The notes below the pieces were generated by a model. The model searched no databases, was not told the DNA's origin, and worked only from the letters and a program-made list of their open reading frames with translations. The translations under genes were made by a program, and so were the position numbers. Below, piece by piece: positions 28,879 through 40,200 of a stretch of 64,000 nt of DNA (its first letter is position 1; each line of letters starts with the position of its first letter). Origin of the DNA: Bacillus massiliglaciei (lineage in GTDB: Bacteria; Bacillota; Bacilli; Bacillales; DSM-1321). The stretch covers positions 325,473 through 389,472 of the forward strand of contig NZ_LT622357.1 in NCBI RefSeq assembly GCF_900098925.1, in the 5' to 3' direction.

Positions 28879-28920
28879 GTTATAATACAGTTGTTTCATT
28901 TCCTGTTTGTATTATATAAC
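28879..28920 (-). promoter_or_regulatory. aceB promoter region with inverted repeat
   Basis: GTTATAATACA (28879-28889) and TGTATTATATAAC (28908-28920) form an inverted repeat with a two-base expansion in one arm. On the minus strand the distal arm contains TATAAT, with GTGACA 18 bases further upstream as a possible -35. A repressor bound to both arms would cover the transcription start. A weak cre-like sequence (TGAAAGCATTTAAA, two mismatches) lies at 28970-28983. Confidence 0.5.
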
Positions 28921-28983
28921 ACACTGTTAAAGTTTGTCACTATTTTTTTCTGAATTTTTCCATATTTTTTGAAAGCATTTAAA

Positions 28984-29288
28984 AAAGAAGGCTAAAGAAC
29001 CCTGATATATCAAGGTTTTTCATTGTTATATAAAAGATATTTTTTAAAAAAATGTTATAATACAGATTGCGATATGGACTTTGAAAGAGTCTTTTCCTGT
29101 TGGCTGCTGGTCTTCCATTCCTCTCTTTGTCATGTTTACACGAAACTTTTAAATCGGTACGACAAAAAAAGGCCCGAGACAAACCGGACCTTTACAAATG
29201 GCGGATATTAGCAAGATTCTCAGAAGATGCAGAGTTGGTGCGGTCATATACAGTATTCTTCGTCTCCATCAAGGAGGAATATCATGCA
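28984..29288. other. Intergenic stretch between aceB and the ISL3 element
   Basis: No gene is supported here. AAGGAGGAATATC followed by ATG at 29284 looks like a start site, but the frame enters the insertion element almost at once, and rejoined across the target duplication it is only 17 codons. Confidence 0.45.
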
Positions 29289-29296
29289 AATAAAAA

Positions 29297-30674
29297 GGTT
29301 CTCCGTCAAATGTTGGGGTGGCGACTCTGATCGCCATTCCTAACCAATATGTATCCCAATTCCTTTAAACTGATGAGTTAATAATATTTTGGCCCGAAAA
29401 CGGCTGAAATTCCTGAATCCATATGCATTGCGTTTAAGGACCTTCGTTGAATTGTTTATTCCTTCTAAAAAACCATTCGAATAGCCATAGACAAAGCTGT
29501 TTAAGATCTCTGTCTGCCAATTTTGGAGCGTGGCAATGGCTTTTGCCATTTCAGGAATGCCAGAATCCTGCACCAGTCGATAAAAGTCTCTCAGTCCCGT
29601 TTTGACCTTCCCTACATCTTCCGATCCTGATTCCTTCGCCTGAACAAACCAGCCACGATAGGTTTCCTTTAATTCGTACGCTTTTTTAAGCTCTTCCGAC
29701 ATATCCAAATAACGATTCAAATGCCATCTGTCTTCTTCTGTTAGGCGGTCGGAGGCCTTGTGAAAGACATGCTTCATACGTTTGCACTTCTTGCGGTCAT
29801 ACGGATGAAACTCTTTCTGTACCCTTCTCCGGACACCGTCCAGCGCCCAATAGATATACCGGCAGAAATGAAAGCGATCGGCCACAATCACAGGGCGGCC
29901 TAAGGCACTTTGAACCGCCGATTTAAAAGAATGGCTCATGTCCATGATCACCACCTGAACCTGGTCCCCATACTTTTGAAGATAGTGTTTAATCGTATTC
30001 TTATAGCGATTAGGCAGGATATCTAAGGGCTTTTTGGTGATTCCATCGGCAATGATGAGCTGGTATTTTCCTTCTCGTGTATCTCCTTTATACTCATCAA
30101 TGGCAATCACAGAAGGCAGCTTTTCCACAGAACGTATTTCACTCCGAGCCAAACGGTCAAACCGGCGGACAATAGTAGAAGACGAAGAACCGTAGGTTTC
30201 CCCCGTTTCTTTAAAGGTCTTTCCTTTAATCGCCCGTATGCCCACGGCCTGATTCCATTCAATAGATGTACGCTGGTAACGCTGTACGAACGGATTTTGT
30301 TCCGAAAAACGCTTCCCGCATGCACAGACATACCGTCTGCGTTTGTAGAATAAATCCGTCTTCCTCTCAAACCACTTTAAGTGCTTAACCTTTTGGATCC
30401 GGTAGTCGTGAACACGGGAGGTGGGAGCTCCGCAGTCAGGGCACTGCTGGAGGCTGCGTTCCATCTCCACATATACCCTCATCGTTTCCTCCACCTGCTC
30501 TACTTTTAAAATGGTAACCCCTTCTAAACCGGGAATATTCATGGTAAAATTCATATGCACGCAACTCCATTCTCTACTTGTTTCTAGGCAACTCAAGTAT
30601 AAAAGAATTGGATGTTTGCGTGCATTTTTTATGCAAACAAATTGTATGGATACCCCAACAAATAGTATAGAGCC
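29297..30674 (-). mobile_element. ISL3-family insertion sequence with 8-bp target duplication
   Basis: The element is about 1,378 bp. Its ends form imperfect inverted repeats (GGTTCTCCGTCAAATGTTGG at the left; GGCTCTATACTATTTGTTGG read inward from the right). It is bordered on both sides by the direct repeat AATAAAAA (29289-29296 and 30675-30682), the 8-bp duplication expected of ISL3. It carries one intact transposase gene. The perfect duplication suggests a recent insertion. Confidence 0.93.
29340..30554 (-). CDS. ISL3-family transposase
   Basis: The 404-residue protein has the ISL3 layout: an N-terminal zinc-binding region (CPDCGAPTSRVHDY; CACGKRF), a helix-turn-helix (ETGETYGSSSSTIVRRFDRL), and a DDE-type core (SVIAIDEYKG; VVIMDMSHSFKSAV; FVYGYSNGFLEGINN with the final Glu). 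It would move the surrounding element. The ATG at 30554 lies 10 bases after GGAG; a TTG at 30596 is an alternative. No frameshift is visible, so it may be active. Confidence 0.93.
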   Translation of the reverse strand: MNFTMNIPGLEGVTILKVEQVEETMRVYVEMERSLQQCPDCGAPTSRVHDYRIQKVKHLKWFERKTDLFYKRRRYVCACGKRFSEQNPFVQRYQRTSIEWNQAVGIRAIKGKTFKETGETYGSSSSTIVRRFDRLARSEIRSVEKLPSVIAIDEYKGDTREGKYQLIIADGITKKPLDILPNRYKNTIKHYLQKYGDQVQVVIMDMSHSFKSAVQSALGRPVIVADRFHFCRYIYWALDGVRRRVQKEFHPYDRKKCKRMKHVFHKASDRLTEEDRWHLNRYLDMSEELKKAYELKETYRGWFVQAKESGSEDVGKVKTGLRDFYRLVQDSGIPEMAKAIATLQNWQTEILNSFVYGYSNGFLEGINNSTKVLKRNAYGFRNFSRFRAKILLTHQFKGIGIHIG

Positions 30675-30675
30675 A

Positions 30676-30718
30676 ATAAAAATGACTGCAGACCGCCCCG
30701 GAGAGCTGGTCTGCAGTC
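30676..30718 (-). terminator. fxsA terminator, invaded by the ISL3 element
   Basis: GACTGCAGACC and its complement form an 11-bp stem. The T-tract on the minus strand (CATTTTTATT) is the right-hand target duplication of the insertion element. The element therefore landed in the terminator T-tract and recreated it by duplication. Confidence 0.8.
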
Positions 30719-30735
30719 TATAAGCTTTAAAAAAT

Positions 30736-31128
30736 CTATTTATGATTAATAACTGTAATTTTCCCTTTATTGATACGGTTCATAATCCTCCGTATAATGA
30801 CAGGCTTCAGCATCGCACGTGTCGGCGGCAGCAGCAGGATCAACCCTAAAATATCAGAAACAAATCCCGGCAGCAGCAAGAAGGCTCCGCCTATAAGTAT
30901 ACAAATCCCATCAAGGATTTCATTCCCCGGAACTCCTCCATAGCGAATTTGCTCTCTTGCTTTCTGAAGCGTGCTCAATCCCTGCTTTCTTGCAAGGAAA
31001 GCTCCAGCGGCTGCCGTGATCAAAATAAGAAGCAAGGTAGGCCCAACGCCGATAAGTGATCCGCTCCACAGCAGGACGGAGATTTCAAGCGCAGGGACGG
31101 CAATGATTAAAAAAAGAAGATATTTCAT
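30736..31128 (-). CDS. fxsA: FxsA family membrane protein
   Basis: The 130-residue protein starts MKYLLFLIIAVPALEISVLL, the FxsA pattern, and has further hydrophobic segments around residues 28-42 and 70-100 (GAFLLLPGFVSDILGLILLLPP). FxsA overexpression alleviates F-exclusion of phage T7 in E. coli; its normal role is unknown. It is called ytzA in B. subtilis. The ATG at 31128 is well spaced from GGAGGA; the ATG at 31134 abuts that site. It lies 79 bases downstream of pyk. Confidence 0.88.
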   Translation of the reverse strand: MKYLLFLIIAVPALEISVLLWSGSLIGVGPTLLLILITAAAGAFLARKQGLSTLQKAREQIRYGGVPGNEILDGICILIGGAFLLLPGFVSDILGLILLLPPTRAMLKPVIIRRIMNRINKGKITVINHK

Positions 31129-31141
31129 ATTCATTCCTCCA

Positions 31142-31173
31142 GTACAGATTAAGAAATCTGTACCTCTATTATA
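31142..31173 (-). promoter_or_regulatory. fxsA -10 element and 5' hairpin
   Basis: On the minus strand TATAAT (31168-31173) is followed at once by a perfect hairpin (GTACAGATT and complement, 31142-31163) ending next to the fxsA ribosome binding site. The -35 region is weak. The hairpin would sit at the extreme 5' end of an fxsA transcript and could stabilise it. Confidence 0.45.
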
Positions 31174-31213
31174 CTATAAAGGGAACAGGCTTCCTAAAAA
31201 ACTATACAGTTAC

Positions 31214-32974
31214 TTATAAGACATGGGCATGTCCATCATAAATAATCCCGCGATTGGCATCGACCGTAACCTTCTGGCCATCCTTGAACACCTTGGTTGC
31301 ATTTTCTGCACCTACAATAACAGGAATGCCAAGTGTCACTCCGACAACAGCTGCATGGCTTGTCAGACCGCCCTCCTCTGTGATCAGCGCGGAGCATTTT
31401 TCAATAGCCGGCATCATGTCTTTGTCAGAACCGATTGTGACAAGCACAGAACCCTCTTTCATTTTCTCCAGGGCTTCCTTTGCTGTCCTTGCTATAACAA
31501 CTTCACCTTTAGCGGTTTTGCGGCCAACTCCCTGAGCCTTCAAAAGAACATCCCCCATCATATGAATTTTCATAATATTGGTTGTTCCAGTTTCTCCGAC
31601 AGGTACACCCGCTGTTATCACGACCAGGTCTCCATGCTGTACTAATCCTGAGTGCAGAGAAGTATCAATAGCTGTCTGCAGCATTTCATCTGTTGTTGCT
31701 GCCGTTCTTCCTGTTAGAGGATAAACTCCCCAGACAAGAGAAAGCTTTCGGCACACTTTCTCACTTGACGCGACAGCAATGATCGGCGCTTTTGGACGGT
31801 ACTTAGAAATCATCCGTGCAGTATGGCCGCTCTCTGTAGGAGTGATAATTGCACCTACATCCAGATTATATGCCGTATGGGCAACTGATTGTCCGATTGC
31901 ATCTGTTACATTATACTTATTCAATTTGCTTCGCTTAGACAGAATGTCGCGGTAATTCAAGGCTGTCTCTGCCTTTGAAGCAATATCATGCATGGTTTGG
32001 ACAGCTTCTGTCGGATAGGAGCCGGCTGCTGTCTCCCCTGATAGCATAATAGCATCCGTTCCATCGAAAATAGCGTTGGCTACGTCACTGGCCTCTGCTC
32101 GCGTCGGGCGCGGATTTCTCTGCATGGAATCCAGCATCTGGGTTGCTGTAATAACCGGCTTCCCAAGAATATTGCACTTTTTGATCAGTTCCTTCTGAAC
32201 AAGCGGAACATCTTCGGCCGGTATTTCCACACCAAGGTCTCCCCTTGCTACCATTAAACCGTCAGCCACTTCAAGGATTTCATCGATATTATCGATTCCT
32301 TCCTGGTTTTCAATCTTAGGGATAATCTGAATATGCTCTCCGTCATTCGTTTGAAGCAATTCCCGAATTTCAAGGACATCAGCAGGCCGGCGAACGAATG
32401 AGGCCGCAATGAAATCGACATGCTGGGAAATCCCAAACAGAATATCCTTTTCATCTTTTTCAGTAATCCCGGGAAGCTTAACGGATACTCCCGGTACATT
32501 GACGCCCTTTTTATTCTTCAAGACTCCGTTATTTAATACTTTGGCCTTAATCTCTTTGGCATCTCGATCAATCCCTGTAACTTCCAGACCAATCAGTCCA
32601 TCATCCAATAAAATTTTAGAGCCGGCTTCCACATCATGCAGCAGCCCTTCATACGTAATAGAAAACTTCTCAGGCGTCCCCAGAACTTCTGTCATAGATA
32701 TAATGATATCTGAACCGGCTGTAAGAGTAATCGATCCATTTTCCATATTATTGGTCCGGATTTCAGGTCCCTTTGTATCCAAGAGAATCGCAACACGCTT
32801 TTCAGCTTGTTTTTCCGCTTCGCGAATATTACGGATTCTGGCTTCATGTTCTGCATGATCCCCGTGTGAAAAGTTTAACCGGGCGACATTCATGCCAGCT
32901 TCCATTAATTCTACCAATTTTTCTACACTTTCACTGGCCGGCCCGATTGTACATACAATTTTTGTTTTTCGCAA
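31214..32974 (-). CDS. pyk: Pyruvate kinase with C-terminal PEP-utiliser domain (TTG start)
   Basis: The 586-residue enzyme has the catalytic core ([48 protein letters not shown]) and about 110 extra C-terminal residues with [13 protein letters not shown], the extension typical of Bacillus/Geobacillus pyruvate kinase. It makes pyruvate and ATP from PEP. The TTG start follows GGAGGAAGAACATC. It lies 27 bases after pfkA in one operon. Confidence 0.97.
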   Translation of the reverse strand: MRKTKIVCTIGPASESVEKLVELMEAGMNVARLNFSHGDHAEHEARIRNIREAEKQAEKRVAILLDTKGPEIRTNNMENGSITLTAGSDIIISMTEVLGTPEKFSITYEGLLHDVEAGSKILLDDGLIGLEVTGIDRDAKEIKAKVLNNGVLKNKKGVNVPGVSVKLPGITEKDEKDILFGISQHVDFIAASFVRRPADVLEIRELLQTNDGEHIQIIPKIENQEGIDNIDEILEVADGLMVARGDLGVEIPAEDVPLVQKELIKKCNILGKPVITATQMLDSMQRNPRPTRAEASDVANAIFDGTDAIMLSGETAAGSYPTEAVQTMHDIASKAETALNYRDILSKRSKLNKYNVTDAIGQSVAHTAYNLDVGAIITPTESGHTARMISKYRPKAPIIAVASSEKVCRKLSLVWGVYPLTGRTAATTDEMLQTAIDTSLHSGLVQHGDLVVITAGVPVGETGTTNIMKIHMMGDVLLKAQGVGRKTAKGEVVIARTAKEALEKMKEGSVLVTIGSDKDMMPAIEKCSALITEEGGLTSHAAVVGVTLGIPVIVGAENATKVFKDGQKVTVDANRGIIYDGHAHVL

Positions 32975-33001
32975 GATGTTCTTCCTCCTCTATATTTTTA
33001 T

Positions 33002-34335
<1,334 letters not shown>

Positions 34336-34366
34336 AAAAAAACGCGCAGTTTCAAGCTGCGCGCGC
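34336..34366 (-). terminator. Intrinsic terminator of accD-accA
   Basis: GCGCGCAG and CTGCGCG flank a short loop and are followed by seven T on the minus strand, about 30 bases after the accA stop codon. Confidence 0.88.
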
Positions 34367-34397
34367 ATTCATTAATAGTGTTATAAAACTGTTTCAC

Positions 34398-35375
34398 TTA
34401 TGATTTGACATCTGTTTTTTCCATGAAAGCATACTCGCCAATCTGTTTGAATTTGAGATACCGCTGATTGACCAGTTCCTTGCCATCCATAGAAAGCAGC
34501 TCGCCAAGCGCTTTTAAAAGAACAGTCCTGATTGCTTCAGCCTGTTCAGCCATATCCCGGTGAGCTCCGCCTTTTACTTCAGGAATGATTTCATCAATGA
34601 CTCCAAGACGGTTCAAATCCGGTGCAGTGATTTGCATCGACTCTGCAGCTTTCTTTGCCTGAGAAGCATCCTTCCACAAAATCGCTGCCGCACCTTCAGG
34701 GGAAATGACAGAGTATGTAGAATTCTCCAGCATATAAATTCTGTCGCCGACTCCAAGTCCCAGTGCACCGCCGCTGCCGCCTTCACCGATGACAATGCAG
34801 ATGACAGGGACCGTCAATCCGGCCATTTCGAATAAATTCCTTGCGATTGCTTCACTTTGACCGCGTTCTTCTGCAGCTTTGCCGGGAAAAGCTCCTTTCG
34901 TATCGATAAAACAAATAATCGGCCGCCCAAATTTTTCGGCCTGCTTCATTAGGCGAAGTGCTTTACGGTACCCTTCTGGATGGGGCATGCCAAAATTCCG
35001 GCGGATATTTTCCTTCGTATCCTTTCCTCGCTGATGCCCTATGACTGTTACTGGAGTTCCTTCAAACTCTGCAATACCGCCTACAATAGCCTCATCATCT
35101 CCGTAGTTTCGGTCTCCGTGAAGTTCCAGAAAGTCCTGAAAGATGACTGAAATATAATCAAGTGTAGTCGGTCTGCCTGGATGGCGGGCAATTTGCACCC
35201 TGTCCCAAGGCTTCATATTTTCATAAATTTCATTTTCTAATTTACTGAGCCGCTGTTCCAGCGTCTGAATTTCTTCTGTCAGGTCTACATCCGCATTCTG
35301 CGTCAGTACCTTCAATTCATCTATCTTTGTTCTAAGCTCAATGACAGGTCGTTCAAATTCCAATTCGCCAATCAC
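34398..35375 (-). CDS. accA: Acetyl-CoA carboxylase carboxyltransferase subunit alpha (GTG start)
   Basis: The 325-residue subunit is full length, with [36 protein letters not shown] and [17 protein letters not shown]. With AccD it transfers the carboxyl group from biotin to acetyl-CoA to make malonyl-CoA. The GTG start overlaps the accD stop by four bases (GTGA), so translation is coupled and subunit ratios are balanced. Confidence 0.97.
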   Translation of the reverse strand: MIGELEFERPVIELRTKIDELKVLTQNADVDLTEEIQTLEQRLSKLENEIYENMKPWDRVQIARHPGRPTTLDYISVIFQDFLELHGDRNYGDDEAIVGGIAEFEGTPVTVIGHQRGKDTKENIRRNFGMPHPEGYRKALRLMKQAEKFGRPIICFIDTKGAFPGKAAEERGQSEAIARNLFEMAGLTVPVICIVIGEGGSGGALGLGVGDRIYMLENSTYSVISPEGAAAILWKDASQAKKAAESMQITAPDLNRLGVIDEIIPEVKGGAHRDMAEQAEAIRTVLLKALGELLSMDGKELVNQRYLKFKQIGEYAFMEKTDVKS

Positions 35376-36235
35376 TGCCGTTCACCACCCGGTGTATGGA
35401 TTTTGAGTATGGTCGTTAATTTTTCTTTCATTTCCGTACGGGCAATGACCGCATCCAATTGACCATGCTTCAATAAAAATTCCGCTGTCTGAAAATCTTC
35501 CGGAAGCTCCTCACGTATCGTCTGTTCAATGATCCGCCGGCCCGCAAAGCCTATGAGCGCTCCTGGTTCTGCAATATTGATGTCTCCCAGCGAAGCAAAG
35601 CTTGCTGAAACTCCCCCGGTAGTCGGATGGGTCATCACCGAAATGATCAGACCGCCCCGGTCGCTGAACATCTTGAGCGCAGCGCTTGTTTTAGCCATTT
35701 GCATAAGGCTCAGCACACCCTCTTGCATCCTGGCGCCGCCGGAAGCAGTAAAGATGATGAAGGGGATATTCATTTCTGCAGCCCGTTCAATAGCACGGGT
35801 AATCTTTTCGCCTACTACAGAGCCCATGCTGCCCATTCTGAAGTTTGAATCCATAATGGCCACTGATACCTGATAGCCATTTACTTTTCCGACGCCGGTT
35901 ACAACGGCTTCATTTATCTTCGCTTTCGCTCTGTCTTTATCCAGCTTTTCGATATAGTTCGGAAAATCCAAAGGATTGACTGAAATCATATCTTGATCAT
36001 ATTCCGTCAGTTTGCCGTCATCAAATAAGCTGTTAATCCGTTCATGCGAAGACATGACAAGATGGTAGCCGCAATGCAGGCAAACTTTGAGGTTTTTATT
36101 TAATTCTTTTGTGTACATGATCTTTTTGCAGCCGGGACATTTTGTCATGATTCCTTCGGGTACATCTTCCTTTTCCCGATCCAAAGGAACGGTTGCATAT
36201 TTCTTCTTAGACTTTGCAAATAAATCTTTAAGCAA
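35372..36235 (-). CDS. accD: Acetyl-CoA carboxylase carboxyltransferase subunit beta (TTG start)
   Basis: The 287-residue subunit has the N-terminal four-Cys zinc finger (CPGCKK...CLHCGYH), the [19 protein letters not shown] oxyanion region and [14 protein letters not shown]. It pairs with AccA in the carboxyltransferase step of fatty acid synthesis. The TTG start follows GGGAGGATTCACC. It overlaps accA by four bases. A FadR-type regulator lies 93 bases upstream on the same strand and may be co-transcribed. Confidence 0.97.
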   Translation of the reverse strand: MLKDLFAKSKKKYATVPLDREKEDVPEGIMTKCPGCKKIMYTKELNKNLKVCLHCGYHLVMSSHERINSLFDDGKLTEYDQDMISVNPLDFPNYIEKLDKDRAKAKINEAVVTGVGKVNGYQVSVAIMDSNFRMGSMGSVVGEKITRAIERAAEMNIPFIIFTASGGARMQEGVLSLMQMAKTSAALKMFSDRGGLIISVMTHPTTGGVSASFASLGDINIAEPGALIGFAGRRIIEQTIREELPEDFQTAEFLLKHGQLDAVIARTEMKEKLTTILKIHTPGGERQ

Positions 36236-36328
36236 GGTGAATCCTCCCTTTACCGCTAATTCTTCTACTTTGTAAGCCTGCTTGTCTACATGTTAGCAGG
36301 TACAAACTTTGAATTGTGTAAAACTCTG

Positions 36329-36958
36329 TCATTCCTGCTTCGACATATTTCTAATATGCATCAAATAGGTGCCGATGACTTTTCCCTCATCACGAACCAA
36401 GATACATTGGAGCAGTTGTAAGTAATTCTCTTTCTGTGTATGCCCGGCATTTCCTTTGACTGCCTTTGAATAACTGTTAACAATACGCCAGATTCGCTCA
36501 AGCAAACGGTTGCGATTCACTATCGCTATTTTCATAAAAAATTCATCATCCGTAAACTCGGCTGTCTCCGCCCATTTAATCAGCCCGTTCAGCTCATCTT
36601 CTGAAGCGGAAGATACCAATATTCTCAAACAATCAATTTCTAACAGCCGTTTTGTTTCTGAAAGATCCTGTTTCACCTTTTCATTTTGTAAAAAAAAAGT
36701 TCCCAGTAGCTCCACCAATCGATGCTCCTGGAAATCCTTGATAAAGGTTCCTTCACCGCGTCTGGTTTCAATCAGGCCCAAAAGCTCTAAGGCACGCAAA
36801 GCTTCTCGAACAGAGGAACGCCCGACCTGCATCCGATCGGACAGTTCTCTTTCTGATGGTATCTTATCTCCTGAGACCAATCCGTCTTCCTCTATCATTC
36901 TCCGAAGATTCTCTACCACATCGAGATATATTTTTGATGATTGCTGGCGATCATTCAA
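36329..36958 (-). CDS. GntR family transcriptional regulator, FadR subfamily
   Basis: The 209-residue protein has an N-terminal winged helix (about 10-75; SGDKIPSERELSDRMQVGRS, SVREALRALELLGLIETRRG) and a C-terminal FCD-type helical ligand domain. The TTG start at 36958 follows GTGAGGGAT; an upstream TTG at 36982 has no clear site. It lies just before accD-accA on the same strand. A palindrome matching the FadR operator core sits at its own promoter, so it is probably autoregulated. The effector is unknown; fatty acyl-CoA or an organic acid are guesses from context. B. subtilis has ytsJ (malic enzyme) near here, absent in this window. Confidence 0.88.
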   Translation of the reverse strand: MNDRQQSSKIYLDVVENLRRMIEEDGLVSGDKIPSERELSDRMQVGRSSVREALRALELLGLIETRRGEGTFIKDFQEHRLVELLGTFFLQNEKVKQDLSETKRLLEIDCLRILVSSASEDELNGLIKWAETAEFTDDEFFMKIAIVNRNRLLERIWRIVNSYSKAVKGNAGHTQKENYLQLLQCILVRDEGKVIGTYLMHIRNMSKQE

Positions 36959-37103
36959 ATATCTATCCCTCACTCTTTCCAATTACGGCAAGTTTTAGCT
37001 GTTTTTGCCTTGATTTCTTCTGGATCCGCCATCTCAAAAGGACGGCTTTTATCGTTTTTGCCATTTCTTCAGCACCCCAGCGGCGGAAACACGTTGAAAC
37101 AAT

Positions 37104-37247
37104 TTAACTGACTTCTTGCCAAGAACGCTGCGTTCCCTGCTCTGTCATCTTAGCCAGCTGGTTTTTAATGTATTCATCTCTTAGTCGGGCGTCCTTCAAA
37201 ATGGCGCCCTTGCTTATTGTTCTTAGTGGTCTGACCACACAGGTCAT
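37104..37247 (-). CDS. Possible small ORF in the regulator leader (47 residues)
   Basis: An ATG at 37247 opens a frame whose product ends with a coding-like, charged stretch (LKDARLRDEYIKNQLAKM then TEQGTQRSWQEVS). There is no ribosome binding site before the ATG, which lies about 8 bases from the promoter -10, so it would be leaderless. A TTG at about 37205, after AAGGG, is an alternative. It could be a real small gene, a remnant, or chance. Confidence 0.25.
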   Translation of the reverse strand: MTCVVRPLRTISKGAILKDARLRDEYIKNQLAKMTEQGTQRSWQEVS

Positions 37248-37282
37248 AAACACAATATTAACATATCTGAAAAAGTTGTAAA
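37226..37282 (-). promoter_or_regulatory. Promoter and FadR-like operator of the GntR regulator
   Basis: On the minus strand TTTACA (37277-37282) and TAATAT (37255-37260) are 16 bases apart. The palindrome GTGGTCTGACCAC (37226-37238) lies 10-20 bases downstream of the expected start. Its core TGGTCNGACCA is the same as the E. coli FadR operator core. Binding of the adjacent FadR-type regulator here would block transcription of its own gene and perhaps accDA. Confidence 0.7.
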
Positions 37283-37285
37283 CCT

Positions 37286-40200
37286 TTAATCGTTTTTAAA
37301 CACTACATTTCCGTCCCCCAGCACCTTTTGCAGTTCGGCCGCCAATTCTTCTCCAGGTATCACCCAATCCCAGAATGAAAGCTGGACATAACGGTTTTCA
37401 CGCTCGTAAAACAACAGCACTTTCGTGTCCCCTTTATGCTTAGATAATATCTTTTTTATTTTTTGTAAAAGACCGTTCGTTTGTTTCTCTGGTTTAATTC
37501 GCAAATAGAGGGTCCCGGCTCCTGATTCTTTCAGCCGTTTCAGCTGGTCCGCTGTATAGATTTCCTGAACGATGAGCTGTACCTTGTCATCCTTTTCTTC
37601 CAGGCTCCCCTGAAGCATAAGAATTTCTCCGTTTTTTAGATACTCTGCAAAGCGTTTATACACTTGAGGGAAAACCACTCCCTCCAATTCCCCGTCTTCA
37701 TCGCTCATACTAATAAAGGCCATCGGTTCGCCCTTTTTCGTCCGTATCGTTTTGACACCTGTTATATAGACACCGATCAATGCCTTTAATTCTTTCTTCG
37801 CCATTGCTTCATCGATAGTCAAACAGCCAAAATAGCTAAATAAGGCCCGGTAACTGTTGACAGGATGTGCGGATAAATAAAGTCCAAGGACATTTTTTTC
37901 AAAAAGCAGCTGATCCTCCGGGCGGATTGGTTCAACCCGATGATATTTCGGCTTAATCGAAAAACTCTCATCTTCCAGTAAATCAAATAAATCATCATCC
38001 GGACTGACAAGCTCAGCATGTTCCAAAGCAATGTCAAGGCTGGCAAGAAGCGTTGCCCGGTCTTCGCCAAATTCATCAAAGGCACCGGCGTGCACAAGGG
38101 CCTCCAAAATTTTTCGATTGACAATTTTTCCGGATACACGCAGGCAGAAATCAAACAGGTCGGAAAATTTCTTTTCCCGCCTTGCCCTGAATATTTCCTT
38201 CAGTACTGTTCCGCCAATTCCTTTGATGGATGCAAGGCTGTACCGGATCCCTTCTTTTTCTGCCTCGAATGGAAAACCGCTCATGTTAATAGAAGGGGGA
38301 AGCACGTGAATTCCGCTTCTTTTGGCTTCTCTTACATATTGCGCCACCTTGACGTCATTGCCGATGACAGACGTCAGAAGGGCTGCCATGAAACACTCAC
38401 GATAATGCGCCTTCAGATAAGCCAGCTGGTAAGCAATGAAACTGTATGCCACTGCATGACTGCGGTTGAAGCCATAATTGGCAAACCGAACAATCAGGTC
38501 ATAAATAGCGGAAGCTGTCTTCTCGGAATGGCCATTCTTTTGCGCTCCTTGGATGAAATGATTTCTTTCTTCATCCAGCACTTCTTTCTTTTTCTTGGAA
38601 ACAGCCCTTCTCAGGAGATCTGCTTCTCCAAGAGAAAATCCTGCCAGCCTGGAGGCAATCTGCATAATCTGTTCCTGATACACTATGACCCCATAGGTCG
38701 GTTCAAGAATATCCTTTAATGCAGGATGATAATATTCTATTTCTGCGAGGCCATGCTTGCGTTCAATAAACGACGGTATATTTTCCATCGGGCCCGGACG
38801 ATATAAGGCATTCACGGCAACAATGTCTTCAAACCGGTTAGGCTTCAGTTTAATGAGCACCTTTCGAATTCCTTCTGATTCGAATTGAAAGACCCCTGTA
38901 GTATCTCCTTTTCCAAGCAGCCTTAGGGTTTCTTGATCGTCCATCGGAATATCGGCAGTTACAATCCGCCTGCCCGTTCTTTTTCTGATATTTTGTAAAA
39001 TCATTTCAAGCAGGGACAAATTGCGAAGCCCCAGAAAGTCCATCTTCAGCAAGCCAATCTCTTCAAGCAAATCCATTGGATATTGCGTTAAATGGAGTCC
39101 CTCATGCCCTTCCTGGATTGGAATAAGATCGGTTAAAGGGGAATCACTGATGACGACACCCGCTGCATGGGTTGATGTATGCCTGGGCAGTCCTTCCAAT
39201 TTAAGGGCAATTTCGAATAAATTTCGGTGCTGTTCACTTTCCTGAACAAACCGCTGCAGTCTTTCTGATTCCTTGTAAGCCTGCATAAGGGTCATCCCCA
39301 TCCTGCCCGGAATCATCTTCGAAACCATTTCCTGCTCCTTCGGACTGAGCCCGAAAACCCTTCCGGTATCCCTAAGAGCTCCTTTAGCTGCCATCGTTCC
39401 AAACGTGATAATCTGGGCTACATGGAGACTCCCATATTTTTGAGAAACATAGGCAATGACTTCTTCTCTCCGGTTATCCGGAAAGTCAATATCGATATCA
39501 GGCATAGAGACCCTTTCTGGATTCAAAAACCGTTCAAAAAGCAGGTCATGCTCAATTGGATCTACATCTGTGATTCTTAAAACATAAGCAACCAGGGAAC
39601 CAGCTGCCGATCCCCGTCCCGGCCCTGTCATGATGCCGTTTTCCCGGGCATATTTCATGAAATCCCAGACAATCAGGAAATAATCGCTGAACTTCATTTT
39701 CCTGATTACATCCAATTCATATTCCAGCCTGTCCATGTATATCTTTGGAACGTCATTCCTTCTCTGTCTCAGCCCTTTCAGGCATTCTTCTTTCAGCAAA
39801 CCATCCGCACTCTGGCCGTTCTCCACCGGATATTTGGGCAGGAGTCTTCGATGGAAGGGGATATTCAGATTGCAATCAGCGGCAATTACCTGCGTATTTT
39901 TTACAGCTTCAGGCTTGTCCTGAAACATCCCGGCCATCTCCTCTGGAGACTTTAAATAATATTGACCAGAAGGAAGCCTCATCCTTGCTTCATCCGACAG
40001 TTTTTCACCGTTCCCTACAGCAAGGAGCACCTCCTGAGCCAGTGCATCTTGTTTATGTAAATAATAAACCGGGTTGGTGGCCACAAGGCCGATTTCCAGC
40101 TCACGTCCCAGGCTCTCTGTTCGGGAGATGCTTTCTTCTTCACCGGCAGCACCTAGACGCTGGATGGAGAAATAAAAATTCCCGGAGAAAATTTCCTGGA

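Noticed and set aside
29284..29296. Good ribosome binding site and ATG just before the ISL3 element, suggesting a gene split by insertion
   Set aside because: Rejoining the flanks gives only a 17-codon frame that overlaps the fxsA terminator stem; more likely chance.
38018..38719. 233-codon plus-strand frame
   Set aside because: Antisense to dnaE, whose polymerase motifs are intact.
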